Source of the DNA: Pseudomonas sp. SDI | GTDB lineage: Bacteria > Pseudomonadota > Gammaproteobacteria > Pseudomonadales > Pseudomonadaceae | Assembly: GCF_003105155.1 (NCBI RefSeq) | Contig: NZ_QETK01000017.1 | Span: 48,721 to 112,720 of the forward strand | Reading direction: 5' to 3' | Length of the DNA: 64,000 nt | Shown: one piece after another, positions 30,054-40,714 of the stretch | Layout of the letters: each line of letters begins with the position of its first letter | How positions within the stretch are numbered: the first letter of the stretch is position 1 | Notes under the pieces: model-generated | What the model saw: the letters and a program-made list of their open reading frames with translations, nothing else | What the model was told of the DNA's origin: nothing | Databases searched by the model: none | Made by a program: the position numbers and the translations under genes

Positions 30054-30692
30054 TCAACGATTCGGCTGTGGCGTCAACCGCAGGTAGGGCTTGACCGCCC
30101 GATACCCCTTGGGAAAACGCCGCTTGATCTCTTCCTCATCCTTCAGCGAAGGCACAATCACCACCTCATCCCCGTCCTGCCAGTTGGCCGGGGTCGCCAC
30201 CTTGTGGTTATCGGTCAGTTGCAGCGAATCAATCACCCGCAAAATCTCGTGGAAGTTGCGCCCGGTGCTCGCCGGATAGGTAATGGTCAACCGAATCTTC
30301 TTGTTCGGATCGATCACGAACAAGGAACGCACGGTCAGCGTGTCGTTGGCATTCGGATGAATCAGGTCATACAGGTCCGACACCTTGCGATCGGCATCTG
30401 CCAGGATCGGGAAATTAACCGTAGTGTTTTGGGTCTCGTTGATGTCATCGATCCAGCGATGGTGCGAATCCACCGGGTCTACCGACAGCGCGATGGCCTT
30501 GACCCCACGCTCGGCGAACTGCGCCTTGAGCTTGGCAGTGAAACCCAGCTCGGTGGTGCACACCGGGGTGAAGTCGGCCGGATGCGAGAACAACACACCC
30601 CAGCTGTCGCCCAGCCATTCGTGGAAGCGAATCTTCCCGGCACTGGAATCCTGTTCGAAATCGGGGGCGATATCGCCCAGTCTGAGGCTCAT
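30054..30692 (-). CDS. lsfA: 1-Cys peroxiredoxin LsfA
   Basis: 212 aa Prx6-class peroxiredoxin. The peroxidatic Cys45 sits in HPADFTPVCTTELG and is the only Cys in the protein, so recycling must use an outside reductant. The C-terminal 1-CysPrx domain is present (to YRAVKPYLRLT). LsfA was first found as a low-sulfur-inducible protein in P. putida and lies next to ssu there. Start chosen at 30692 (MSLRLGDIAPDFEQ) after an AAGGAG site. Confidence 0.92.
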   Translation of the reverse strand: MSLRLGDIAPDFEQDSSAGKIRFHEWLGDSWGVLFSHPADFTPVCTTELGFTAKLKAQFAERGVKAIALSVDPVDSHHRWIDDINETQNTTVNFPILADADRKVSDLYDLIHPNANDTLTVRSLFVIDPNKKIRLTITYPASTGRNFHEILRVIDSLQLTDNHKVATPANWQDGDEVVIVPSLKDEEEIKRRFPKGYRAVKPYLRLTPQPNR

Positions 30693-30739
30693 GCTGCGGC
30701 TCCTTGCGAAGGTTCGTTGTGGCTTCACTGTGCCTGTCG

Positions 30740-30805
30740 CCGCGTAAAATTAAAAAGAATAAATATCGATTTATTTATAACTTTAAGACCTATTAAAACG
30801 CAGAC
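30740..30805 (-). promoter_or_regulatory. AT-rich promoter region of lsfA
   Basis: About 60 bases between the lsfA ribosome site and the porin terminator are more than three-quarters A or T. This matches the AT-rich segments before other sulfur operons in the window. No clear -35/-10 pair can be assigned by eye; CysB-type activation is inferred. Confidence 0.4.
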
Positions 30806-30839
30806 AAAAAAAGCCCCGCACAAGGCGGGGCTCCTTTTT
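30806..30839 (-). terminator. Bidirectional terminator after the porin gene
   Basis: AGCCCCGC (30812-30819) pairs with GCGGGGCT (30825-30832). A-run on the left (30806-30812) and T-run on the right (30835-30839) allow it to act on both strands. It lies 10 bp beyond the porin stop. Confidence 0.9.
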
Positions 30840-30848
30840 CAGCCAGCC

Positions 30849-32183
30849 TTACAGGAAGCTGTAGGTGTAGCTGAGGATCAGACGGTTCTCGTCCTGGTCA
30901 CGCTGGCTCACTGCATCAGAACGCAGTGCAGCGTTACGCCAGGCCAGGCCTACGCCTTTGAAGGTACCTTCCGGTACAACGTAGCCCAGGGTGAAGTCAC
31001 GCTCCCACTCGGAACGATCGCTGCCAGGTGCGTTGATATTGTCACCTTTCAGGTAGATCACGGAGGTGGTCAGACCTGGCACGCCGATGGCCGCGAAGTC
31101 ATAGGCATACTGCGCCAGCCAGGTGCGCTCGCCGGCACGCTGGAACTTGCCAATCTGCACGTCGGTGATCAGGTAGCTGCTCGCGCCGTCGCCCTGGTTC
31201 AGGAACGGGAAGTCGCTGGTGCCGTTGACACGCTGGTAACCGGCGCTCAACGCATGGCCTTGCAGGCTGTAGGTGAACTTGGCGCTCCAGGTACGGTTGT
31301 CGACTTCACCGTTGTTCTGGTAACCGGAAGCACGGTAGCCGGCCAGACGACCTTCGGCACTGGCGTTCTTGCCGTCCGAATCGCTGTAGAAGTAACGCAG
31401 ATCAGACTTCAGGCTACCCACTGGCAGTGCCAGGGTGTGGGTCAGGCCCAGGAAGTGCTGTTTGTAGAAGTCGTCCAGGTTGCCGTAGTAGTACTGAGCC
31501 AGCAGATCCTTGGTGATCTTGTAGTCGGCACCAGCATAGTAGAAGGCGTTGCTGCGACGGTTCGAGGTCGCGGTGGCCGGGTTGCCGTTGGAACCGGCAA
31601 TGGTCAGCGACTCGTTGTTCGACGAGTTACGGCCTTTGGCGTGCTCGAGCTTACCGCCGATCAGAGTCAGGTTGTCGATTTCGTTCGAGGTGATCTGACC
31701 ACCCTCGAAGGTCTGTGGCAGCAGACGACCGTCGTTGTAGGTCACGACTGGCAGTTTTGGCTGCAGGGTGCCCAGCTGGGCAACGGTTTTCGAGAACTTG
31801 ACCTTGCCGGTCAGGCCCAGGCTGCCGAACTCGTCGACGGCACGACCATCGCTGTCGCTTGGGAAGACAACACCGCCCTTGCCGACGCTATCTTTGTTGT
31901 AGGCAGTGCCTTTACCCGAATCCAGGCGGAAACCGGCCAGGCCGATGGCGTCGATACCGAAACCGACGGTGCCTTGGGTGAAGCCCGAGCTGAAGTTGAA
32001 GATGAAGCCTTGGCCCCACTCTTCCTGCTTATTAGGGTTGGCAGTGCCATTACGGTTGTCTTGGTTGATGTAGAAGTTACGAGCGGTGACGCTCGCCTTG
32101 CTGTCTTCTACGAAACCGGCAGCACCCGCTTGCTGGGCCAGAACCCCCACAGCCACGGCAAGTGCCAAGGTGGACTTGTACAT
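30849..32183 (-). CDS. OprD-family outer-membrane porin
   Basis: 444 aa. Sec signal peptide (MYKSTLALAVAVGVLAQQAGA) followed by GFVEDSKASVTARNFYINQD, the OprD N-terminal signature, many amphipathic beta strands, and a C terminus ending in the aromatic SYTYSFL expected for Omp85-dependent insertion. Resembles the OprE/OprQ branch. Its place between lsfA/ssu and tau suggests uptake of organosulfur compounds across the outer membrane, but the substrate is inferred. GGAGC ribosome site at the ATG; long upstream region. Confidence 0.88.
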   Translation of the reverse strand: MYKSTLALAVAVGVLAQQAGAAGFVEDSKASVTARNFYINQDNRNGTANPNKQEEWGQGFIFNFSSGFTQGTVGFGIDAIGLAGFRLDSGKGTAYNKDSVGKGGVVFPSDSDGRAVDEFGSLGLTGKVKFSKTVAQLGTLQPKLPVVTYNDGRLLPQTFEGGQITSNEIDNLTLIGGKLEHAKGRNSSNNESLTIAGSNGNPATATSNRRSNAFYYAGADYKITKDLLAQYYYGNLDDFYKQHFLGLTHTLALPVGSLKSDLRYFYSDSDGKNASAEGRLAGYRASGYQNNGEVDNRTWSAKFTYSLQGHALSAGYQRVNGTSDFPFLNQGDGASSYLITDVQIGKFQRAGERTWLAQYAYDFAAIGVPGLTTSVIYLKGDNINAPGSDRSEWERDFTLGYVVPEGTFKGVGLAWRNAALRSDAVSQRDQDENRLILSYTYSFL

Positions 32184-32775
32184 GTTTTGCTCCTCTACGT
32201 TCTAATTCTTGTGTGTCGCTTAAGGCGGAATCTGTCGTCCCGCTCTATGACGATTGGCGATTAGCACCAAAGCGTGACCGTCAAGTCAATCGTAACGAAT
32301 CATTTCGCTACTTTGGTCTAATGCGCCGACCTTGGTGGCGAAGGATAAAGACAAATGGATAAATCCAAAAAGTCTTATTTCGCAATTTTTCAGATTATTC
32401 GGGCATAACGTCCAAATCTTTCCGTGAAGCCGCTGTCGGCGCCCACGTTAATTCCTGAAGGAAATTATTTAAAAATTTTTTAGATCCATTAGCTCTATAG
32501 CACTGCCCCCCGTACGGGAAGCGGCAACCCTGGCCTTTCCCGTGCCGCCGCGATTGTTCCCTGCTCTTGCCCTTAGCGGCTTGACCCTGGTCAGCCAGCC
32601 GCCGATCTCACCATGACGCAGCGAGCTCGTCCCGCGATCGCGTCCCCGCCGCGCCTGCGCCTTACTTCAATTGGCTCCTAAGCTAATGCAAAAAAGTTAT
32701 TTATTTTAAGTTTCTTAGATCATCTAGTCTTCTCGCCAATCGATCCTCACTTGTCCGCCCGACCTGGAGTTCACC
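32184..32775. promoter_or_regulatory. 592-bp intergenic region, divergent porin and tau promoters
   Basis: No protein gene is evident. AT-rich blocks at about 32440-32490 and 32680-32735 probably hold the promoters for the porin (minus) and tauABCD (plus). Positions 32618-32640 contain a degenerate REP-like piece (GAGCTCGTCCCGCGA). A 17-codon ORF at 32355-32408 has an AAGGA site but nothing else to support it. Confidence 0.45.
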
Positions 32776-33747
32776 ATGACCCTGCATGCTCCGCTGCGCC
32801 TGTTCACCGCCCTGGCCCTGGCCGGCGCCAGCTATTTCGTCCAGGCGGCCGACCTGACCGTCGCCTATCAAACCACTGTCGACCCGGCCAAAGTCGCCCA
32901 GGTCGATGGCACCTATGAAAAAGACAGCAAGGCCGATATCGCCTGGCGCAAATTCGATAACGGCGCCGATGTGATCACCGCCGTCGCCTCCGGCGACGTG
33001 CAGATCGGCTACCTCGGCTCCAGCCCGCTGGCCGCCGCCGCAACCCGCAAGCTGCCCGTGGAAACCTTCCTGATCGCCACCCAGATCGGCGCCGGTGAAG
33101 CACTGGTCGCCCGCAACGGCATCAACTCGCCACACGACCTGATCGGCAAGAAGATCGCCGTACCGTTCGTCTCCACCGGCCACTACAGCCTGCTGGCCGC
33201 GCTGAAGCAGTGGAACATCGACCCGTCCAACGTGCAGATCCTCAACCTCGCCCCACCGGCCATCACCGCCGCCTGGAAACGCGGCGACATCGACGCCACC
33301 TACGTCTGGGACCCGGCGCTGGGTGTGGCCAAGGAAACCGGCAAGGTGCTGATCACCTCCGGCGAACTGGCGAAGAAAGGCGCGCCAACCTTCGACGCCT
33401 GGATCGTGCGCAAAGACTTCGCCGCCAAGCACCCGGAAATCGTCAAATCCTTCGCCAAGGTCACCCTCGACGCCTACGCCGACTATCGCAAGGATCCGCA
33501 AGCCTGGCTGGCCAACAGCAGCAACGTCGACAAGGTCGCCAGGCTCTCCGGTGCCAAGGCCAGCGACATCCCGGCCCTGCTCGAAGGCAACGTCTACCCG
33601 CTGGCCGCCGACCAGCTGGCCGCGCTCGGCGCGCCGACCACCAAGGCGATCACCGACACCGCCAGCTTCCTCAAGGAGCAGGGCAAGGTCGACGCCGTAC
33701 TGCCGGACTACTCGCCGTACGTCAGCGCCAAGTTCATTGCCAACTGA
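32776..33747 (+). CDS. tauA: Taurine-binding periplasmic protein TauA
   Basis: 323 aa. Signal peptide of about 24 residues (ending FVQAAD), then [19 protein letters not shown], the TauA signature, with [14 protein letters not shown] and the [13 protein letters not shown] ligand-loop segment. Delivers taurine to TauBC. First gene of tauABCD, with a GGAG ribosome site. Confidence 0.94.
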   Translation: MTLHAPLRLFTALALAGASYFVQAADLTVAYQTTVDPAKVAQVDGTYEKDSKADIAWRKFDNGADVITAVASGDVQIGYLGSSPLAAAATRKLPVETFLIATQIGAGEALVARNGINSPHDLIGKKIAVPFVSTGHYSLLAALKQWNIDPSNVQILNLAPPAITAAWKRGDIDATYVWDPALGVAKETGKVLITSGELAKKGAPTFDAWIVRKDFAAKHPEIVKSFAKVTLDAYADYRKDPQAWLANSSNVDKVARLSGAKASDIPALLEGNVYPLAADQLAALGAPTTKAITDTASFLKEQGKVDAVLPDYSPYVSAKFIAN

Positions 33748-33773
33748 TCCCGCCACCTGAATCAGGAAACACC

Positions 33774-34568
33774 ATGGCCCTGTTAGAGCTGGAGCGCATC
33801 AGCGCACAGTACCCCGGCGCCGCCGCCCCGGTGCTGGCCGATATCAACCTGAGCCTGGGGCCACAGCAACTGCTGGTCGCCCTCGGCCCCTCGGGCAGCG
33901 GTAAAACCTCGCTGCTCAACCTGATCGCCGGCTTCGTCACGCCCAGCGCCGGGCGCATCACCCTCGACGGCGTGCCCGTCCAGGGCCCGAGTGCCGAGCG
34001 CGGCGTGGTGTTCCAGGACGACGCCCTGCTGCCCTGGCAGAACGTGCTGGCCAACGTTGCCTTTGGCCTGGAACTGGCCGGCGTACCGCGCCAGCAACGC
34101 GAACGCACAGCCCGCGAAATGCTCGCCCTGGTCGACCTCGCAGACTTCGCCGAGCGGCGCATCTGGCAACTCTCCGGTGGCCAGATGCAACGCGTTGGCC
34201 TGGCCCGCGCATTGGCCGCCGACCCACGCGTGCTGCTGATGGACGAACCGTTCGGCGCCCTCGACGCCTTCACCCGCGAACAGATGCAGGAGCTGCTGCT
34301 GCAGGTCTGGCAGCGCACCGCCAAACCGGTGTTCCTGATTACCCACGACATTGAAGAAGCGGTGTTTCTCGCCACCGACCTGGTGCTGCTGGCGCCCAAT
34401 CCGGGACAGATCGTCGAACGCCTGCAACTGGACTTTGGCCAGCGTTACGCGGCCGGCGAATCGGCGCGGGCGATCAAATCCGACCCGCGCTTTATCGAAA
34501 CCCGCGAGCACGTGCTGGCGCGGGTGTTCTCCCAGCGCAGTGCCGCCCGCCGGCAGGAGTCCGCATGA
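33774..34568 (+). CDS. tauB: Taurine ABC transporter ATPase TauB
   Basis: 264 aa. Walker [10 protein letters not shown] near residues 41-49, signature [15 protein letters not shown], Walker [13 protein letters not shown] and H-loop ITHDIEEAV are intact. Start at 33774 ([15 protein letters not shown]) with an AGGAA site; the much longer open frame upstream is not coding. Overlaps tauC by 4 bp. Confidence 0.94.
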   Translation: MALLELERISAQYPGAAAPVLADINLSLGPQQLLVALGPSGSGKTSLLNLIAGFVTPSAGRITLDGVPVQGPSAERGVVFQDDALLPWQNVLANVAFGLELAGVPRQQRERTAREMLALVDLADFAERRIWQLSGGQMQRVGLARALAADPRVLLMDEPFGALDAFTREQMQELLLQVWQRTAKPVFLITHDIEEAVFLATDLVLLAPNPGQIVERLQLDFGQRYAAGESARAIKSDPRFIETREHVLARVFSQRSAARRQESA

Positions 34569-35404
34569 GCAGCCTGGACGTACCGGTGGCGCGCAAAGCC
34601 ACCATCGCCCGCAGCGCCCCGATCAAACGGCGGCGCAGCCTGAACACCCGCTGGGTCAGCACCCTGACCCTGCTCAGCCTGCTCGCCCTGTGGTGGGCGG
34701 TGACCGCCGCCGAGTGGATCGAGCCGCTGTTCCTGCCATCGCCCGAAGCCGTGTTGGCCAAGGGCTGGTTGCTAGCAACCCAGGGCTACCTGGAATCGAC
34801 CCTCTGGCAGCACCTGGGCGCCAGCCTCAAGCGTATCGGCCTGGCCCTCGGGGCAGCGGTGCTGACGGCGATTCCGGTGGGCATTGCGATTGGCTACAAC
34901 CGCATCGCCCGCGGCATCCTCGACCCGCTGATCGAGTTCTACCGGCCAATCCCGCCACTGGCTTACCTGCCGTTGATCGTGATCTGGTGCGGGATTGGCG
35001 AGCTGTCGAAAGTGCTGCTGATCTACCTGGCGATCTTCGCCCCGATTGCCATCGCCACGGCAACCGGCGTGCGTACCGTCGACCCGGCCAGACTGCGTGC
35101 CGCGCAGTCGCTGGGCGCCAGCCGCTGGCAACTGATTCGCCACGTGATCCTGCCCAGCGCCCTGCCCGACATCCTCACCGGTGTGCGCATCGGCCTGGGT
35201 GTGGGCTGGTCGACGCTGGTCGCCGCCGAGCTGATTGCCGCCACCAGCGGCCTGGGCTTCATGGTGCAGTCGGCGGCGCAGTTCCTGGTGACCGATGTGG
35301 TAGTGCTGGGGATTCTGCTGATTGCACTGATCGCCTTTGCCCTGGAAATGAGCCTGCGTGCCCTGCAACGCAAACTGGTGCCCTGGCATGGCCAGCGCCA
35401 CTGA
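34565..35404 (+). CDS. tauC: Taurine ABC transporter permease TauC
   Basis: 279 aa, about six transmembrane helices after a cytoplasmic basic leader of some 30 residues. EAA loop [19 protein letters not shown], and the [20 protein letters not shown] segment typical of TauC. Co-translated with tauB through a 4-bp overlap. Confidence 0.93.
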   Translation: MSSLDVPVARKATIARSAPIKRRRSLNTRWVSTLTLLSLLALWWAVTAAEWIEPLFLPSPEAVLAKGWLLATQGYLESTLWQHLGASLKRIGLALGAAVLTAIPVGIAIGYNRIARGILDPLIEFYRPIPPLAYLPLIVIWCGIGELSKVLLIYLAIFAPIAIATATGVRTVDPARLRAAQSLGASRWQLIRHVILPSALPDILTGVRIGLGVGWSTLVAAELIAATSGLGFMVQSAAQFLVTDVVVLGILLIALIAFALEMSLRALQRKLVPWHGQRH

Positions 35405-35423
35405 TTAGACAAGCGAGACCGTT

Positions 35424-36257
35424 ATGAGCCTGACCATTACCCCGCTCAGCCCGGCGCTGGGCGCACAGATCGGCGGCGTCGACCTGACCCGCGAAATCAG
35501 CCAGGAACACCGCGACGCCATCGAGCAAGCCCTGCTCAGGCATTCGGTGCTGTTCTTCCGCGAGCAGCCGCTGAACCCGCAGCAGCAGGCCAATTTTGCC
35601 GCGCGCTTTGGCGACCTGCATATTCACCCGATCTACCCGAACGTGCCGCAAACCCCGCAGGTGCTGGTGCTGGATACGGCGGTAACCGACGTGCGCGACA
35701 ATGCCATCTGGCACACCGACGTGACCTTCCTGCCCACCCCGGCGCTGGGCGCGGTGCTCAGTGCCAAGCAGTTGCCGGCGTATGGCGGCGACACCTTGTG
35801 GGCCAGCGGGATTGCCGCGTACGAGGCCTTGTCGGCGCCGTTGCAGCAGTTGCTCGATGGGCTGACGGCAACCCACGACTTTACCAAATCGTTCCCGCTG
35901 GAGCGTTTTGGCACCACCCCGGAAGACCTGGCGCGCTGGGAAGCAACGCGGCGCAGCAACCCGCCGCTGTCGCACCCGGTGATTCGCACGCACCCGGTGA
36001 GCGGACGCAAATCGCTGTTTGTGAACGAAGGCTTCACCACACGGATCAACGAGCTGGGCGATGCCGAGAGCGAGGCGATCCTGAAGCTGCTGTTCGCACA
36101 CGCGACACGGCCGGAGTTCACCATCCGCTGGCGCTGGCAGGAGAACGACGTGGCGTTCTGGGATAACCGGGTTACCCAGCACTACGCGGTGGACGACTAC
36201 CGGCCGCAACGGCGGGTGATGCACCGGGCGACGATCCTCGGGGATGCGCCGTTCTGA
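35424..36257 (+). CDS. tauD: Taurine dioxygenase TauD
   Basis: 277 aa Fe(II)/2-oxoglutarate-dependent oxygenase that converts taurine to aminoacetaldehyde and sulfite. The metal triad is His97-x-Asp99 ([10 protein letters not shown]) and His253 (QHYAVDDY), with Arg268 as the probable 2-oxoglutarate carboxylate ligand; these align with E. coli TauD with a two-residue offset. Last gene of tauABCD; convergent with the BCCT gene. Confidence 0.95.
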   Translation: MSLTITPLSPALGAQIGGVDLTREISQEHRDAIEQALLRHSVLFFREQPLNPQQQANFAARFGDLHIHPIYPNVPQTPQVLVLDTAVTDVRDNAIWHTDVTFLPTPALGAVLSAKQLPAYGGDTLWASGIAAYEALSAPLQQLLDGLTATHDFTKSFPLERFGTTPEDLARWEATRRSNPPLSHPVIRTHPVSGRKSLFVNEGFTTRINELGDAESEAILKLLFAHATRPEFTIRWRWQENDVAFWDNRVTQHYAVDDYRPQRRVMHRATILGDAPF

Positions 36258-36284
36258 TTTGAATCCCCAGGCAAGCGAGCTTCT

Positions 36285-36313
36285 GTGTAGGAGCTGGCTT
36301 GCCTGCGCCGACA
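36285..36313. repeat. REP-type palindromic element
   Basis: GTGTAGGAGCTGGCTTGCCTGCG-like element (key parts GTAGGAG, TGGCTTGCC, GCGCCGACA) in the tauD-BCCT intergenic space. It is nearly identical over 20 bases to the element at 43855-43883, and belongs to the TGTAGGAGC type of pseudomonad REPs. Confidence 0.6.
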
Positions 36314-36337
36314 GAACAGCGGTTGGCCTGAATAGAT

Positions 36338-38335
36338 TCAGCGCACCAGATGCAAGAACTGCATGTGCCGCTCGTACTGATCCAGAATGTCGTTGATGAT
36401 CTGCTCCTTGCTGTAGCCCACCAGGTCATAGTCCTGGCTGCCCTCGCTCAGGTGCACCTCCGCCCGGTAATAGCGGCGATTCTTCAACTCCTGCGTACCC
36501 AGCCCACCCAACGCGAATGACGGGGTGAAATAGCCGCGCATCTGCACCTGGTAAATGAACGGCTGCTCCTCGCCATGGCCGATCTTCAGGCTGACGTTGT
36601 CGTGGCTTGGGTCTTCCTGGGTAATGACATGCAGGCCCTTTTCGGCAAACACCTCGGTCACCTCGGCAATCGCCGGGCGCACCACGTCGTCCATGAACCG
36701 GTACACCTCGTCGCGCGACGGGAAATGCACCGCCTGGCTCAAGCGCTGGCGCCAGCCGCCGCGTCCACGCCGTGAATTGGCGAACGGTGCCAGCGAGTGC
36801 AACTGCGCGATCTGCCGCTGCGACTCCAGGTAGAACGCCTTGTGCAGCCCCCACATCATCGCCAGCAGAATCAGCGAGAACGGCAACGAAGTGAGCACCA
36901 CCGCCGACTTCAGCGAATCGATACTGCCGGCGAACAACAGGCCGCTGGTCACCAGCGCGGTCATCGCCCCCCAGAACACCCGCAGCCAGTTCGGCCCGTC
37001 CTCGTCGGCACTGCCGCCCGTCGCCGACAGGGTCGATAGCACCACCGTGCCGGAGTCGGCCGAGGTGACGAAGAACACAAAGCTGATGAACACCGTGACG
37101 GCGATCACCGCCTTGCTCCACGGGTAGGTTTCCAGCAGCAGGTAGAGCGTCATCGACGGATCGTCCAGCGCCGACTGGCCCAGTGCAGTCATGCCGTGCT
37201 CAAGCACCTGGAACATCGCGCTGTTACCGAAGATCGACATCCACGCCAGGGTGAAGCCGAGCGGGATCAGCAACACCCCAAAGACGAATTCGCGAATCGT
37301 CCGGCCACGGGAAATCCGCGCAATGAATAAGCCGACGAAGGGCGCCCAGGCAATCCACCAGGCCCAGTAGAACACTGTCCAGTTACCCAGCCAGTCATTG
37401 GCCTGGGAATAGGCGTACACGTCGAAGCTCTTGCGCGGCAAGGCGCCGAGGTAGTCGCCGAGGTTCTGGATCAGGGTGTTGAACAGGTGCTGGGTCGGCC
37501 CGGCGAACAGCACGAACAGCAGCAGCGCGCAGGCCAGGAACATGTTGATGTCGGACATCACCCGCACGCCCTTTGCCACCCCGGCAACCGCCACGGCCAC
37601 TGCCGCGCCCATCATCAGGGTGATCAGGATCACCTGCACCCACTGGCTGTGGGCAACGCCGAACAGGTAGTCCAGCCCGGCGTTCAGGTGCAGTACGCCA
37701 AAGCCCATATCGGCGCCCAGGCCGAACACCGTGGCGATGATGCCGAAACCATCCACCGCATAGCCGATCGGCCCGTTGATGCGTTTGCCGATCAACGGGT
37801 ACAGCGCCGAGCGCAGTGCCAGCGGCAGGTTGTGGCGGTAGGCGAAATAGGCCAGGGCCATGCCGACGAAGGCGAACACGCCCCAGCCGTGCAGGCCCCA
37901 GTGCAGGAACAGCAACTGCATGGCCTGGCGCCCGGCTTCGGCGGTGCCGGCCTCGCCGGTGGGTGGTTGCAGCATGTGCGTGAGCGGTTCGGAGACGCAG
38001 AAGAAGAACAGCGTGATGCTGATGCCGGCGGCGAACAGCATGCCGGCCCAGGACAGGTAGCTGAACTCGGGTTCGTCGTGGTCGGCACCGAGCTTGATCT
38101 TGCCGTAGCCGGACAAGGCGGTGACCACCACGAAGACCAGGTACAGGGTCATGGCCAGCATGTAATACCAGCCGACCGTATTGGCCGCCCAGTTCTGTGC
38201 GGCCAGCAGCCATTCGCCGGCGGCAGTGGGGTTGCTGATGACGGCAAGGCCGAACAGCAGGATGAAACTCGCGGCGAAATAGAACACCGGAGGGTTCATG
38301 CGGATGTTGCTGTCGGGGGGAGTTGGTGCACTCAT
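36338..38335 (-). CDS. betT: BCCT-family transporter, BetT-like
   Basis: 665 aa with about 12 transmembrane helices and a long cytoplasmic C-terminal tail of some 160 residues, which in BetT-type carriers is linked to osmotic control. The Trp-rich BCCT signature is clear (FYWAWWIAWAPFVGLFIARI), as is the N-terminal MNPPVFYFAASFILLFGL. By family it imports choline or a betaine with H+ or Na+. Start set at 38335 (MSAPTPPDSN, GAGGTG site); an in-frame ATG at 38410 gives a 25-residue longer form. Its position between tau and cysteine genes hints that the substrate could be a sulfur-bearing zwitterion; this is inference. Confidence 0.82.
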   Translation of the reverse strand: MSAPTPPDSNIRMNPPVFYFAASFILLFGLAVISNPTAAGEWLLAAQNWAANTVGWYYMLAMTLYLVFVVVTALSGYGKIKLGADHDEPEFSYLSWAGMLFAAGISITLFFFCVSEPLTHMLQPPTGEAGTAEAGRQAMQLLFLHWGLHGWGVFAFVGMALAYFAYRHNLPLALRSALYPLIGKRINGPIGYAVDGFGIIATVFGLGADMGFGVLHLNAGLDYLFGVAHSQWVQVILITLMMGAAVAVAVAGVAKGVRVMSDINMFLACALLLFVLFAGPTQHLFNTLIQNLGDYLGALPRKSFDVYAYSQANDWLGNWTVFYWAWWIAWAPFVGLFIARISRGRTIREFVFGVLLIPLGFTLAWMSIFGNSAMFQVLEHGMTALGQSALDDPSMTLYLLLETYPWSKAVIAVTVFISFVFFVTSADSGTVVLSTLSATGGSADEDGPNWLRVFWGAMTALVTSGLLFAGSIDSLKSAVVLTSLPFSLILLAMMWGLHKAFYLESQRQIAQLHSLAPFANSRRGRGGWRQRLSQAVHFPSRDEVYRFMDDVVRPAIAEVTEVFAEKGLHVITQEDPSHDNVSLKIGHGEEQPFIYQVQMRGYFTPSFALGGLGTQELKNRRYYRAEVHLSEGSQDYDLVGYSKEQIINDILDQYERHMQFLHLVR

Positions 38336-38483
38336 CGAGGGTGCACCTCGCGGGGATGAATGAGGGTTGGGTTGAACGGGTTCAGCAAAGGGTTTCCTCC
38401 TGTTGAACACCGGCAGCGGACCACCGTTTTAACTTGAACAAGCATTCAAGTTAAACATGGATGGGGGTCGCGGTGCGACCCAT

Positions 38484-38546
38484 GGCGGGACAAGCCCGCT
38501 CCCACAGTGGCCTTGCATTGCGCTTGTGGGAGCGGGCTCGTCCCAC
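38484..38546. repeat. Inverted pair of REP elements (REPIN/BIME-like)
   Basis: GGCGGGACAAGCCCGCTCCCACA (about 38484-38506) is followed, after an 18-bp spacer, by the inverted copy TGTGGGAGCGGGCTCGTCCCA (about 38525-38545). This is the classic P. putida REP core in tail-to-tail arrangement. It lies between the BCCT gene and the serine acetyltransferase stop. Confidence 0.85.
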
Positions 38547-38569
38547 GATAGGGCCCTCAAATTCAACGC

Positions 38570-39502
38570 TTATTTCTGCGTGCCGTCATCCAACTGCAGG
38601 TTCGCCTGGGTCAGGTTACTGCCCGCCGCCACACTGCGGGTCAGCCACACGTTGCCGCCAATCGTCGAGCCCTTGCCGATGGTGATACGCCCCAGAATAG
38701 TTGCCCCGGCATAGATCACCACGTCGTCCTCGACAATCGGGTGACGCGGGTGACCTTTCTGCAGTTGCCCGGATTCATCGGCCGGGAAGCGCTTCGCGCC
38801 CAGGGTGACCATCTGGTAGATGCGCACCCGCTCGCCGATGATCGCCGTCTCGCCAATCACCACGCCAGTGCCATGGTCGATAAAGAAGCTTGGCCCGATC
38901 TGCGCGCCCGGGTGAATGTCGATGCCGGTCGCCGAATGCGCCAGCTCCGAACTGATCCGCGCCAGCAAGGGCAAACCGGCACGGTACAAGTGGTGCGCCA
39001 AACGGTGATGAATAACTGCCAGCACCCCCGGGTAGCACAGCAGCACTTCATCCACACTGCGCGCCGCCGGGTCGCCGTGGTACGCCGCCAGCACATCGGT
39101 ATCGAGCAGACTGCGCAGCCCTGGCAGGGCCGCGGCAAAGTCCTGGATCAAGCGCAGTGCCTTGGCATCGACCTGCGCGGTGTCGCATTTGCCATGCCGC
39201 GCGGCATAGCGCAGTTCCAACCGCGCCTGCGCCAGCAAGGCGGTCAATGCCGCGTCGAGGGTGTGCCCGACGTAATAGTCCTCGCTCTCTTCGCGCAGGT
39301 CCACCGGGCCCAGGCGCATCGGGAACAGCGCCCCGCACAATTGTTCGAGAATCTGCCGCATCGCTTCGCGCGACGGCAGTTCGCGGCCGCCCTGCTCGCC
39401 GCTGCTGCGACCGTTGCGGCCACGCCATTCATCACGCGCCGAACGCAGTTGGCCGACGATACTCTGCAGTTGCCAGTACCCAGTTTGCGGGGTGTCGCTC
39501 AC
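38570..39502 (-). CDS. cysE: Serine O-acetyltransferase (EpsC/CysE type)
   Basis: 310 aa. An N-terminal helical domain (about 1-190) and a C-terminal left-handed beta-helix with hexapeptide repeats ([41 protein letters not shown]). The His and Asp of DHGTG are the expected catalytic pair. It makes O-acetylserine, the acceptor of sulfide in cysteine synthesis and the precursor of the CysB inducer. The 310-residue EpsC-like form is longer than E. coli CysE. Divergent from the D-cysteine desulfhydrase gene. Confidence 0.88.
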   Translation of the reverse strand: MSDTPQTGYWQLQSIVGQLRSARDEWRGRNGRSSGEQGGRELPSREAMRQILEQLCGALFPMRLGPVDLREESEDYYVGHTLDAALTALLAQARLELRYAARHGKCDTAQVDAKALRLIQDFAAALPGLRSLLDTDVLAAYHGDPAARSVDEVLLCYPGVLAVIHHRLAHHLYRAGLPLLARISSELAHSATGIDIHPGAQIGPSFFIDHGTGVVIGETAIIGERVRIYQMVTLGAKRFPADESGQLQKGHPRHPIVEDDVVIYAGATILGRITIGKGSTIGGNVWLTRSVAAGSNLTQANLQLDDGTQK

Positions 39503-39640
39503 GATCGTTCTCCTGACACGGCGGGGGGCTCAAAAGGAAGGTGCCGCGCTTGTGGAACACCACTCTACGGCAAATGCCCAGCCGGGAAAAAAGATCGCTT
39601 TATTCCACTTGGCTATAAACCAGGCATAAGCCGAGCTGGA

Positions 39641-39669
39641 TTGCTCGGCGGCATTCGCGCGCCTATAGT
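39641..39669 (+). promoter_or_regulatory. Sigma-70 promoter for D-cysteine desulfhydrase gene
   Basis: TTGCTC (39641-39646), a spacer of exactly 17 bp, and TATAGT (39664-39669). The predicted start is about 39676, leaving a leader of about 22 bases before the ATG at 39698. Confidence 0.6.
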
Positions 39670-39697
39670 CGAATTTTCCCACAGCCAGCCCACGACC

Positions 39698-40696
39698 ATG
39701 ATCGAACGTCAGCTTGCCCGCTTCAATCGCCTCGACTTGCTCAGCGCCCCGACCCCGCTGGAAAAGCTCCAGCGCCTCTCGAACTGGGCCGGCCGCGACA
39801 TCTACCTCAAACGTGATGACCTCACGCCATTGGCGCTGGGTGGTAACAAGCTGCGCAAGCTCGAATACCTCGGTGCCGACGCGCTGGCCAAAGGCGCCGA
39901 CACCCTGGTGACCGCCGGGGCGATCCAGTCCAACCACGTGCGCCAGACCGCCGCCCTCGCCGCGCGCCTGGGCCTCGGCTGCGTCGCCCTGCTGGAAAAC
40001 CCCATCGGCACCGACTCGGCCAACTACCAGGGTAACGGCAACCGCCTGCTACTGGAGCTGTTCGACGCCAAGGTCGAGCGGGTCGCCAACCTCGACAACG
40101 CCGACGAGCAACTGCAAGCCCTGGCCGTACGCCTGCACGCCAGCGGGCGCAAACCCTACATCGTGCCCATCGGTGGCTCCAACGCCCTCGGCGCGCTCGG
40201 CTACGTGCGCGCCGGCCTGGAGCTGGCCGAACAGATCAAGCACAGCGGCGAACGCTTTGCCGGCGTGGTGCTGGCCTCCGGCAGCGCCGGCACCCACAGC
40301 GGCCTCGGCCTGGCCCTGGCCGAGGCCTTGCCGGAGCTGCCGGTCATCGGCGTTACCGTGTCGCGCACCGACGAAGCGCAGCGACCCAAAGTGCAGGGCC
40401 TGGCCGAACGCACGGCCGCGTTGCTCGACGTGCCGCTGCCGGCCGCCTTCAAGGTCGAACTGTGGGACGAATATTTCGCCCCGCGCTATGGCGAGCCGAA
40501 TGCCGGCACCCTCGCCGCGATCCGTCTGCTGGCCAGCCAGGAAGGCGTGCTGCTCGACCCGGTGTACACCGGCAAGGCCATGGCCGGTCTGCTCGACGGC
40601 ATTGCCCGGCAGCGTTTCGACGATGGCCCGCTGATTTTTCTGCACACGGGTGGGGCACCGGCATTATTCGCCTACCCTGAAGTCTGGAACAGCTGA
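39698..40696 (+). CDS. dcyD: D-cysteine desulfhydrase
   Basis: 332 aa fold-type II PLP enzyme. The Schiff-base Lys is about residue 51 in [12 protein letters not shown], followed by [18 protein letters not shown] and the [12 protein letters not shown] phosphate-binding segment, all typical of DcyD/ACC-deaminase-like proteins. It converts D-cysteine to pyruvate, sulfide and ammonia. The tcy cystine transporter operon follows 117 bp downstream, as in the enterobacterial tcyJ-dcyD-tcyL-tcyN cluster, although there dcyD sits inside the operon. Confidence 0.88.
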   Translation: MIERQLARFNRLDLLSAPTPLEKLQRLSNWAGRDIYLKRDDLTPLALGGNKLRKLEYLGADALAKGADTLVTAGAIQSNHVRQTAALAARLGLGCVALLENPIGTDSANYQGNGNRLLLELFDAKVERVANLDNADEQLQALAVRLHASGRKPYIVPIGGSNALGALGYVRAGLELAEQIKHSGERFAGVVLASGSAGTHSGLGLALAEALPELPVIGVTVSRTDEAQRPKVQGLAERTAALLDVPLPAAFKVELWDEYFAPRYGEPNAGTLAAIRLLASQEGVLLDPVYTGKAMAGLLDGIARQRFDDGPLIFLHTGGAPALFAYPEVWNS

Positions 40697-40714
40697 AGTG
40701 CAGCACCTTGGCTT

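Noticed and set aside
32355..32408. 17-codon ORF with an AAGGA site in the porin-tauA gap
   Set aside because: Very short, ends before the AT-rich tau promoter block, and has no terminator or coupling to a neighbour.
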